From Desulfobacteria bacterium (lineage in GTDB: Bacteria; Desulfobacterota; Desulfobacteria; Desulfobacterales; C00003060): a DNA stretch of 9,251 nt. Of the stretch, positions 1 through 6,198 are shown one piece after another. Below the pieces are notes generated by a model. The model was not told the DNA's origin and did no database searches. It saw only the letters and a list, made by a program, of their open reading frames with translations. Position 1 is the stretch's first letter; every line of letters begins with the position of its first letter. The stretch covers positions 1-9,251 of the forward strand of contig JAQYWL010000069.1 of the NCBI GenBank assembly GCA_030145035.1, written 5' to 3'. A program made the translations under genes and the position numbers.

Positions 1-719
1 AATTTTTGAGAATTCTTTTCAAATTCCCTCAGGAATTCCTCCATGAAGCGTCCTGATTCAAACCACTTCTTGAATGCATGAAATTTCTCTTCATATATTT
101 CAAAGTATTCTGCCTTGCGCAGGGGGCCGAACCTTAAACCCCCGCCACCTGCCTGTGCGATCCTATCAGGATCGAGTTCAAGTAGAATCTCGCTCACTTT
201 GGCATGGGCCGCATTTTTAAAGGCTTGTTGTGTGATCAAAAAGGCTTCCTTGATCTGGCCAATATAGCTTTCAAGGGATTGCAACTGGCTTTCTCCCTCC
301 AGATGAAAACCTATGACCTGCCTGATCGTCTCCTCCCCGGTGCGCTCACTTAGAAGGGTCGCATTAATCACACTCACCAATTGATTGAGTGTGTCAAAGA
401 TGGTGTTTAAGGATAGAGCCAATTTCTCCAGAAGCTCTGTAGATGAGAGATCGGCCTGGCTAACTTCTCTCCCCAGCAACAACGAAAAGAGTCTCGAAAT
501 AACCTCTTCCTCAAGGTTTGAGCCCTTAGATTTCCCAAGGGCGCTCTTGTCAAACTGAGCAATAAGTTTTTCTAAAAATGCCAATCTTCCATCAGGCGAA
601 AACGTTTGCAGCCTTTCTTTAAGATGAGCTTCTATCAAAGACGCAGCTCCTGCGTCATCCGGGTTATAAATCCCCCTGACTTCGTCGGCAAGTATTTCCA
701 AAGAAATTTGGCTAGTCAT
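1..719 (-). CDS. TagH/Fha C-terminal-domain-like protein, partial (runs off left edge)
   Basis: The frame is open from ATG at 719 to the window edge, giving 239 codons with no stop, so the C-terminus is missing. Residues 95-235 follow the layout of the T6SS_FHA_C region at the end of type VI secretion TagH/Fha proteins. There is a helical LLEKLALSLNTIF stretch (97-109), a long helical middle, then LELDPDRI (180-187) and a closing RKAEYFEIYEEKF block (201-213) followed by FLREFEK (229-235). In TagH the matching block is roughly 'DP..l......R...WelYeekY......F...F..aYe'. No FHA domain precedes it, so the domain stands alone. The start codon overlaps the upstream gene's stop by 8 nt (ATG at 719-717, TAG at 714-712). 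The only SD-like GGAG is about 15 nt away, so translational coupling is likely. The coding status is firm. The family call is from pattern memory and moderate. A structural or signalling role near an FHA or T6SS-like apparatus is inference. Confidence 0.75.
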   Translation of the reverse strand, partial: MTSQISLEILADEVRGIYNPDDAGAASLIEAHLKERLQTFSPDGRLAFLEKLIAQFDKSALGKSKGSNLEEEVISRLFSLLLGREVSQADLSSTELLEKLALSLNTIFDTLNQLVSVINATLLSERTGEETIRQVIGFHLEGESQLQSLESYIGQIKEAFLITQQAFKNAAHAKVSEILLELDPDRIAQAGGGGLRFGPLRKAEYFEIYEEKFHAFKKWFESGRFMEEFLREFEKNSQK

Positions 720-2760
720 TGGGCGTTTCTTTATCTCCGGCTTTATCCGGACTGATGATTACTGTTTCTGCCATTAGGTCTTTTTCAAGCTTGTCTTCAG
801 TTGTTTCTGAGATCTCGGAGCCCTTTGGTTCTTCTTGCACGAGGCCCACCTTTTTCGTTGAATAGACATCTTTTGATCGAACTGCCTCGTAGGCCCCCGG
901 AAAAACGTTGTTCATGTCTGAAGGAGAGATGACTACTGTCTCTGGAATGTCCTCTTCTTTTTCAAAACCTTCAGGCGAAAGGATGACCGTTTCCTGTATC
1001 TCGTCGTCTTCTGTTGGTATGGCAAGGGTTTTGTCTAATATCTCACTATCTTTTGCTGAAATGACAACCGTTTCTTCTAATGACTCCTCTTTCTCCTCCA
1101 GCTCCAGGCGCCATTTGTCCATAAGGTTGATGAGGATATCACGGATGGCCTCATCTTGCGATGGTTCCAGCTTTTCGTCACCCCCTGGCTTTTCTCGGAA
1201 TAGCTCCTTTTTAACTTCTTCTCTCAAGTTCTCCACGCTTTGCCGGAATTCATCCCTCGACCAATCAGGACTTTCATGCAAGTTAGCCTTCAACAATGAC
1301 CACCCCCGATCAAGGGACCTTTCCCAGAGAGAATGCCAATTCTTGCGAACAGTCTTTCCCTCGGGATTCCAGAAGATGTTCTCAGGAAGAAAACTTTGCC
1401 CGGTTTCTTCCTTCAAGGAATCCTCGGGCGCGGATTCACCGACAGATGACACTTTGTCAAGGTGTTGCGCCAGTGAGGCATACACTCTCGAAACATCTTG
1501 TTTGTCATTAACCAATAGGGCGTAAAACCACACAAGTCCGAGACAGTGCAACCCGTAAGAAGGAGGCAATCTGGGGAACGAAGGAGTGCCGGAAGCATTT
1601 CTTCCTATCTCTATACGCTTTACCTTAAAATTCCAGAAAAGGGGCAGAAGAGCACTCTGGTCAGCAAGCTTGACCCAGATGCCTTCGATAGATAATCCGA
1701 GACCCGGATATTTATAAGTATCCGGTCCGGAAAAGATGCTTTGGACAAGCTCGCCCAAGAAAGACAGCTTCAAATACAAGACTTCCAGAAAATATCTTTC
1801 GTCACTATCAAAGAAAAAAGGAGCCTTGACCGGGCCATTTCGTTTCAAAGCCTTCAGGCAGCTCATTCTGCCCAACTGTTGTTTATTACTTAGGTGCCTT
1901 TCCAGATCTTCAAAGGAGGCCCCCGAAATTAAAGACAAAAAATCGAGGGCGTTGACCGACATGGCCTCGAAAATCAACATGAAAAAAGGATAAAAAGAAA
2001 AGGGTACGATTCTTGATACGGCTAAACCATCGGCCGCCCAGCACTCATGGCGGCTGGGGCACTCCGCACAGGGAAACTGACCCAAATGGCTTTTGCCTTC
2101 CGTCAGCAGACCGAATTCTCTGATCAGATCCCACCGATCTTTCACTATTGGCGGATCAGAGCTTTCCAATGCAAACACGTAAAAATCGGACTTGCCCTCT
2201 GAACCAAAACATGAGTGACAAAACAAATAACGCTTGAGGGAAGTTGAATACGGTTGGAGCCCCAAACCAGCCAACAGATCGTCATCATAGCATTGTTGCA
2301 GAGAAAAACCGCACTTGGGGCACGGGGGATGAAAAAAGATCTGCTTTGGTTTACAAAAAAACAAAGGCTGTAAAGATGACAGCCCTCCGTCTTTACTGAT
2401 TTGATCAGCCAAGATGATGACTGAGCTGTTCTGGTTCTTGCCTGAATAAAAGGAAAAGGCCGTTTGCCACCATTGATCAATATCTTTATTGTTGACAGGC
2501 CACAATTCGTCCCCTGGAAGAAAGTATTCATCATTTTGCAGCAAAACGAACACTCGTTTGATTTCGCTTCCGGCATCTGTTACAAACTGAGCTTCAATGA
2601 GACGGGAAACGGGATCTGATTCGTTGATAACAAGAAACGGGAAGCGGGATTTTTCCTGGACAGTGGCATTTCGAGGGTCCCTAGAAAAACTTAAGCACAA
2701 CTTTCCTCCGCTGGGTTCAAGATAAGGACACAAAGAGTGCGTTTCAATGTTGTTTTTCAC
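712..2760 (-). CDS. Cys-cluster / pseudokinase-like protein with five Thr-motif tail repeats
   Basis: I do not recognise a named family. The frame opens at a GTG at 2775, but the better start is the in-frame GTG at 2760 (codon 6), preceded by AAGGA at 2772-2768 with 7-nt spacing; this gives about 682 residues. In numbering from 2775: C16 and C27 near the N-terminus; a probable zinc ribbon made of C152xxC155 and C186xxC189, with C141 and C162 nearby; a second cluster C236xxC239 plus C245. Residues 355-440 faintly resemble a degenerate kinase C-lobe: GIWVKL (365-370) where DxxxxNIxV would be, WNFKVKRIEIG near the DFG position, SGTP (395-398), and LGLVWFYALLVND like helix F; the catalytic Asp residues are absent. 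Residues 505-565 are charged and helical. The acidic tail carries five ETVVIS-type motifs with threonines at 569, 583, 596, 613 and 671. It is the first gene of a coupled pair. It is probably a signalling scaffold, but the function is unproven. Confidence 0.85.
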   Translation of the reverse strand: MKNNIETHSLCPYLEPSGGKLCLSFSRDPRNATVQEKSRFPFLVINESDPVSRLIEAQFVTDAGSEIKRVFVLLQNDEYFLPGDELWPVNNKDIDQWWQTAFSFYSGKNQNSSVIILADQISKDGGLSSLQPLFFCKPKQIFFHPPCPKCGFSLQQCYDDDLLAGLGLQPYSTSLKRYLFCHSCFGSEGKSDFYVFALESSDPPIVKDRWDLIREFGLLTEGKSHLGQFPCAECPSRHECWAADGLAVSRIVPFSFYPFFMLIFEAMSVNALDFLSLISGASFEDLERHLSNKQQLGRMSCLKALKRNGPVKAPFFFDSDERYFLEVLYLKLSFLGELVQSIFSGPDTYKYPGLGLSIEGIWVKLADQSALLPLFWNFKVKRIEIGRNASGTPSFPRLPPSYGLHCLGLVWFYALLVNDKQDVSRVYASLAQHLDKVSSVGESAPEDSLKEETGQSFLPENIFWNPEGKTVRKNWHSLWERSLDRGWSLLKANLHESPDWSRDEFRQSVENLREEVKKELFREKPGGDEKLEPSQDEAIRDILINLMDKWRLELEEKEESLEETVVISAKDSEILDKTLAIPTEDDEIQETVILSPEGFEKEEDIPETVVISPSDMNNVFPGAYEAVRSKDVYSTKKVGLVQEEPKGSEISETTEDKLEKDLMAETVIISPDKAGDKETPND
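901..1081 (-). repeat. Array of FHA-docking-like Thr motifs (four clustered copies)
   Basis: The C-terminal tail of the Cys-cluster protein repeats a short motif: EETVVIS, DKTLAIP, QETVILS and PETVVIS at threonines 569, 583, 596 and 613. A fifth, AETVIIS (T671), is encoded near 760. Spacing is 14, 13, 17 and 58 residues. Each has an acidic or basic residue at -1 and Ile or Leu at +3 from the threonine, within a Glu/Asp-rich, otherwise unconserved linker. Many FHA domains read pThr with a preference at +3, and Ile/Leu is one known preference. Calling these phospho-docking sites is inference. The repetition itself is plain in the translation. Confidence 0.6.
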
Positions 2761-2767
2761 CCTAAAA

Positions 2768-2772
2768 TCCTT
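2768..2772 (-). promoter_or_regulatory. Shine-Dalgarno deciding the start of the Cys-cluster gene
   Basis: On the minus strand AAGGA lies 7 nt before the GTG at 2760. The longer GTG at 2775 has only TTTAGAGA directly abutting it, which is too close to serve well. This supports starting at the second GTG, five codons downstream. Confidence 0.5.
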
Positions 2773-2933
2773 CACTCTCTAAAAATAAACTGGTTCAGCC
2801 AGAAAAACTCCGGCTGTTGGAATCGCTTTGACCTCGTATTTGGGACACCCCTCCTTCTTGAACCGACAACATACCGAAAAATTAGATGGCTACCAGGGAA
2901 GTGCTTCTGCTGAGGGACTTAATTCTTTATTAT

Positions 2934-2947
2934 AATGCCTGGGCATT
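2934..2947. promoter_or_regulatory. Palindrome AATGCC-TG-GGCATT, operator-like
   Basis: A 6-bp inverted repeat with a 2-base centre sits between, and overlaps, perfect minus-strand TTGACA and TATAAT hexamers. A repressor or activator site is possible from position, but no matching regulator gene is in the window. Confidence 0.3.
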
Positions 2948-2993
2948 GTCAAGTACCTTCTCCCTAAGCGTAAGATCTTCTGGTGTTTTTTCG

Positions 2994-3022
2994 TTGACTC
3001 AAGACCTTGACTTGAATAAACT
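2994..3022 (+). promoter_or_regulatory. Candidate sigma70 promoter for the TIM-barrel gene
   Basis: TTGACT (2994-2999) and TAAACT (3017-3022) are separated by 17 bp, matching the consensus at 5/6 and 4/6. The -10 ends 52 bp before the ATG at 3075. A second TTGACT at 3007-3012 lacks a good -10. This is a reading by eye only. Confidence 0.35.
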
Positions 3023-3074
3023 TATCAATTTAGCCTATTGAAAAAGCGAGCCTAAATGTTTTCAAAGAACTAAG

Positions 3075-3890
3075 ATGTTACCAATGTTTGAAGATATCAT
3101 AAGAAGAATTCAGGTATGTATCCCTTTCAGGCTCCTGAAAGACAAATACCTTCCCCTGGTCCTTGAAAACAGGATCAATCCTGAAATCGGGATCGACGGG
3201 GGGGTCATCGATACACATTCCAAGAAAGATTTTTTGGAAATGGTCTCCATCCTTCGTCAGGAAGGCCTTTTGATCACGCTGCACGGACCTTTCTATGACC
3301 TTGTGCCAGGTGGCATGGACAAAAAGATATTGAAGGCAACTCGAGAGCGCCTGAAACAAGCATTCGACCTCATACCCGTATTTGAGCCATTATCTATCGT
3401 CTGCCACACAGGGTACGACAGAAAAAGATATCATGAAGTAGAAGACGAGTGGCTTGATGCAGCCCTTGAGACATGGGCACCCCTTGTCAAGGGCCTCCAA
3501 GGCACGGAAACGACCCTGATGATCGAAAATGTCTATGAGCGAACCCCGAGGATGCTCCAGAAACTCTTGCGAGGATTGAATTCAGAAAATGTCGGCTTCT
3601 GTTTTGATGCAGGGCACATGAACGTCTTTTCTGAAACGAACATGGAAGATTGGCTAAAGGCCATGGGGGGTTTCCTGAAGCAGCTTCACCTACACGACAA
3701 TGACGGAATCAGCGATGATCATCTGGCCATCGGAGCGGGCAAGATCGATTTCGAGTATCTCTTCAAGTTCCTCGAAGATAATCGCTTGAGGCCCATCATA
3801 ACCCTTGAATCTCACAAGGAGAAGTGGATCTGGCAGAGCCTTGAGGTCCTGTCCAGGTCTGAGCGCTTTTGCCGGATCGTCCAATCGTAA
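3075..3890 (+). CDS. Sugar phosphate isomerase/epimerase family TIM-barrel protein (AP endonuclease 2 superfamily)
   Basis: A 271-residue protein of the xylose isomerase-like TIM-barrel fold (PF01261). The metal-ligand pattern of the superfamily is visible: H70 in LHGPF, H111 in CHTGY, E151 in MIENV, D178 and H181 in FCFDAGH, H205 in LHLHDND, D214/H216 in the DDHLAIG stretch leading to GKIDF, and E245 in TLESH. These correspond in order to the metal-binding residues of endonuclease IV, so a metal-dependent active site is probably intact. Typical family length is 250-290. Substrate cannot be read from sequence: members isomerise or epimerise sugars and polyols, act as AP endonucleases, or cleave other phosphoesters (for example the cobamide-remodelling enzyme CbiR). 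Start: ATG 3075 has no clear SD (CAAAGAAC lies upstream), and ATG 3084 (codon 4) is an alternative. The gene stands alone, followed by the first structured repeat, so it is not clearly co-transcribed with hyuA. No signal peptide is seen; cytoplasmic. Confidence 0.88.
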   Translation: MLPMFEDIIRRIQVCIPFRLLKDKYLPLVLENRINPEIGIDGGVIDTHSKKDFLEMVSILRQEGLLITLHGPFYDLVPGGMDKKILKATRERLKQAFDLIPVFEPLSIVCHTGYDRKRYHEVEDEWLDAALETWAPLVKGLQGTETTLMIENVYERTPRMLQKLLRGLNSENVGFCFDAGHMNVFSETNMEDWLKAMGGFLKQLHLHDNDGISDDHLAIGAGKIDFEYLFKFLEDNRLRPIITLESHKEKWIWQSLEVLSRSERFCRIVQS

Positions 3891-3907
3891 GTGACCATGA
3901 GGGCCAT

Positions 3908-4146
3908 TTTATCTCTCACAGAGCCCACAGAGCCTCAGAGTTTCTTAAGCTGAATTGCTGAGGGGGCAATTCAGCTTAAACTGCGATCCTGCTGACGCAG
4001 GAAATTCTGTCTGAGCATAAATGCCCCGTCAGGGGCCGAGTGTTTGGCCTGATTTTCCCCCTCAAAAATCAGGCCAAAGAAATTATCTCAGTGATCTCTG
4101 TGTGCTCAAGCGACCGGAGGGAGCGGGCGAGAGAACCCTTGATCGG
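3908..4146 (+). repeat. Structured palindromic repeat, copy 1
   Basis: A non-coding element of about 240 bp between the TIM-barrel gene and hyuA. Terminal inverted repeats lie at 3921-3940 (beginning GAGCCCACAGAG) and 4087-4107 (whose complement begins GAGCACACAGAG). Inside are four hairpins in order. H1 is 3945-3958/3966-3979, a perfect 14-bp stem with loop TGAGGGG. H2 is TCCTGC-TGAC-GCAGGA at 3987-4002. H3 is GCCCC-GTCA-GGGGC at 4023-4036. H4 is 4043-4056/4065-4078, a perfect 14-bp stem TTTGGCCTGATTTT. A GC-rich tail at 4105-4132 is identical over 28 nt to copy 2, and GATCGG follows at 4141-4146. H4 and the right terminal repeat lie in an open frame upstream of hyuA but are not its coding sequence. 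It may be a mobile MITE-like element or a structured RNA; the type is not recognised with certainty. Confidence 0.85.
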
Positions 4147-4153
4147 ATACAAC

Positions 4154-6127
4154 ATGAGAGTCGCAACCGACATTGGCGGAACCTTCACGGATGTGGTCAC
4201 TCTGGACCGAGACGGCATCCGGGGCTGGAAAGTCCTTTCTACGCCGGCCTGCCCTGATTGTGCCGTGACCCAGACGATAAAGAACCTGCCGGGCATCTTC
4301 TCTTTCTCCCACGGCACCACAGTCGCCACCAATGCGCTGCTTGAAAGAAAAGGAGCAAGGGTGGCCTTTCTCACCACCAAAGGCTTCGGGGACCTCCTCT
4401 ATATTGCCAGACAACGAAGGCCCAGGCTTTATGATTTCGACTGTGCGCCGTCAAAACCCGTAGTTACCCGCAATCTGTGCTTTGAGATTGCTGAGCGCCT
4501 TGCCCCTGATGGCACGGTTATCTCGCCTCTGTTGCAAACCGATGCAGCCACTGTGGCAGATCACATCATAGAAGTGGGGGCAGAGGCAGTGGCGATTTGC
4601 CTCTTGTATTCTTACAAGAACCCGGCTCATGAGATTCTCCTTGAAAAGGAATTTACAAAGAGAGGAATTCCCGTATCCAGGTCATCTGAAATCATCCCTG
4701 AGTTCAGGGAATTTGAAAGGGCCTCCACCACTGCCATAGACGCCTTTGTCCAGCCGATCGTGCATACCTACGTGGAGAAAATACGCAAGGCGATCCAGGA
4801 TGCCGGAGGGCCTCCCGACTACTACATTATGAAATCAGGGGGTGGTGTGGCAGCATCGCGGGAATTATACCCGGTGGAGATGTTGCTGTCCGGTCCGGCC
4901 GGGGGGGTTTCGGGCGGCCTCTTGCTCGGAAAGCGCATGAAAAGAAAAGATTTGATCACCTTTGACATGGGTGGGACGAGCGCGGACTTTTCGGCCATTG
5001 TAGACTACACCCCTTTATGGACAGAGGAAGGGAAAATCGACGCACTCCCCATCCGGCTCCCCATACTTGACATCACCACCATAGGAGCAGGCGGGGGGTC
5101 GATTGCCTGGGTGGACAAGGGCGGAGCCCTTCGCGTGGGCCCACAGAGCGTGGGTTCCGAGCCGGGACCTGCCTGCTACAACCGGGGAGGTGAACTGCCA
5201 ACTGTGACCGATGCAAACCTTCTGTCCGGGATTCTCGACCCCATGTCCTTTTTGGGGACCGGTATTACCCTAAACCCCGACAGGGCCAGACAGGCATTTC
5301 AATCAGATGCAAAATCGGCCAACCTGAGTGTGGAGGAGACCATTCTCGGCGTGCGCTCCGTGGTCAACGCCAACATGCTGAGGGGAATTCGAAGGACCAC
5401 GGTGGAAAAAGGGGTCGATGCCAGGTACTTTACCCTGCTTGCCTTTGGCGGCGCTGGTCCGATTCATGCGGCAGAGCTTGCAAGAGAACTCGGGATAAGG
5501 GAGGTACTGGTCCCGCCCATGGCCGGCATGTTTTCCGCGTTGGGGATTCTCCTTTCGGACGTAAAGCTCGACTTTGGCGAAACCCTCATTGCCAGATGGA
5601 GCACCAAGACCCAACAGGAAGTGGAAAGGATATTGAAGCGCTTCAAAGAAAAGGCCCTGAGGTCTCTCGCCCGCCAGGCCCTAAATCACAATGATACTGA
5701 TTTCAGGACCGTTCTGGATATGCGGTACGAGGGCCAGAGCTTTCACCTCCCCGTAGCCTATAGCAAGGAAGCCGACATGGCGGAAAGCTTCCACCAAACC
5801 TTCAGAAAACGATATGGATACGCCCTAAAACAAGGGCCTCATGTGGAAGTTGTTACGGTGAGGCTTTCAGCCGTGACCTCAAGAGATGAGATCGCATTGC
5901 CTGAGGTCAAGTCATCTCAAACGCGCAGACCGGCCGGGAAAAGAAAAATCCTGCTTTCATCGGGATGGGAGACTGCACCCGTGTATTATAGAGGCCACCT
6001 TTGGGCAGGTTTTCACAACCACGGACCCCTGGTGATCGAAGATGAGGGATGCACCGTGTTTGTACCACCCGGCTGTGAGATCTCTACGGAAGAGAACAGT
6101 TGTCTCAGGATTTGGATTGATGATTGA
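4154..6127 (+). CDS. hyuA: Hydantoinase/oxoprolinase family protein, subunit A (HyuA-like)
   Basis: A 657-residue ASKHA-fold subunit of the hydantoinase/5-oxoprolinase/acetone carboxylase family. It binds and hydrolyses ATP to activate an amide carbonyl or a carboxylation substrate, and is expected to be cytoplasmic with HyuB. The N-terminal Hydant_A_N domain opens with the phosphate-1 loop DIGGTFTD (residues 6-13) and contains SHGTTVATNALLERKG (52-67). The central Hydantoinase_A domain (about 190-480) has SGPAGGV (246-252), phosphate-2 FDMGGTSAD (270-278), IGAGGGSIAWVD (310-321), SEPGPACY (335-342) and FGGAGPIHA (431-439). The rest is a C-terminal beta-rich domain. Length is normal for a separate A subunit (650-700). 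The ATG at 4154 starts exactly at the conserved MRVATDIGGT; 38 further upstream codons are open but lie in the repeat and are rejected. No strong SD is seen. hyuB follows after 71 bp in the same orientation. The substrate (hydantoin, oxoproline-like lactam, or a ketone) is not determinable here. Confidence 0.95.
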   Translation: MRVATDIGGTFTDVVTLDRDGIRGWKVLSTPACPDCAVTQTIKNLPGIFSFSHGTTVATNALLERKGARVAFLTTKGFGDLLYIARQRRPRLYDFDCAPSKPVVTRNLCFEIAERLAPDGTVISPLLQTDAATVADHIIEVGAEAVAICLLYSYKNPAHEILLEKEFTKRGIPVSRSSEIIPEFREFERASTTAIDAFVQPIVHTYVEKIRKAIQDAGGPPDYYIMKSGGGVAASRELYPVEMLLSGPAGGVSGGLLLGKRMKRKDLITFDMGGTSADFSAIVDYTPLWTEEGKIDALPIRLPILDITTIGAGGGSIAWVDKGGALRVGPQSVGSEPGPACYNRGGELPTVTDANLLSGILDPMSFLGTGITLNPDRARQAFQSDAKSANLSVEETILGVRSVVNANMLRGIRRTTVEKGVDARYFTLLAFGGAGPIHAAELARELGIREVLVPPMAGMFSALGILLSDVKLDFGETLIARWSTKTQQEVERILKRFKEKALRSLARQALNHNDTDFRTVLDMRYEGQSFHLPVAYSKEADMAESFHQTFRKRYGYALKQGPHVEVVTVRLSAVTSRDEIALPEVKSSQTRRPAGKRKILLSSGWETAPVYYRGHLWAGFHNHGPLVIEDEGCTVFVPPGCEISTEENSCLRIWIDD

Positions 6128-6187
6128 CGATTGAATAAAACAATCAACAATCGATAATCAACAATCGAATAACGAATAACGAATAAC
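6120..6187. repeat. Short tandem and inverted repeats in the hyuA-hyuB spacer
   Basis: The spacer is very AT-rich. GAATAAC occurs three times in tandem at 6167-6187. The 12-mer AATCAACAATCG occurs at 6142-6153 and 6156-6167. TGATTG (6121-6126) faces CAATCA (6141-6146), so a small hairpin can form across the hyuA stop codon. The last codons of hyuA (encoding IDD) lie inside the repetitive stretch. It may be a degraded intergenic repeat; a role in tuning hyuB translation is possible but not shown. Confidence 0.6.
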
Positions 6188-6198
6188 GACGTAAGACA

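Larger units (their letters stand above)
2776..3074. promoter_or_regulatory. Divergent intergenic region
   Basis: About 300 bases between two divergently transcribed genes with no credible ORF. On the minus-strand side there is a perfect TTGACA (2952-2947) and a perfect TATAAT (2934-2929), but only 12 bp apart, with a palindrome between them. A small hairpin-capable CAGCC/GGCTG pair lies in the putative minus-strand leader around 2797-2820. On the plus-strand side TTGACT occurs twice (2994-2999 and 3007-3012). The region is AT-richer than the flanking hyu genes and probably carries promoters for both directions. Confidence 0.45.

Noticed and set aside
908..1525. 205-codon plus-strand open frame
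   Set aside because: It is antisense to the Cys-cluster gene; its serine-rich translation comes from the Glu/Ser-rich tail read backwards.
3075..3890. Specific assignment as CbiR cobamide-remodelling enzyme
   Set aside because: The fold matches, but I could not recall N-terminal similarity and no cobamide genes are nearby, so only the superfamily is called.
3945..3979. Intrinsic terminator of the TIM-barrel gene
   Set aside because: The stem is long and perfect but not GC-rich at its base and is followed by ACTGCG rather than a T-run; it is shared structure of the repeat.
3921..4107. CRISPR array
   Set aside because: The repeats are inverted pairs forming hairpins, not evenly spaced direct repeats with unique spacers.
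4040..4153. Longer N-terminus for hyuA starting at 4040
   Set aside because: These 38 codons encode the H4 stem, the right terminal repeat and the conserved tail of the structured element. The family N-terminus begins at MRVATDIGGT (4154).
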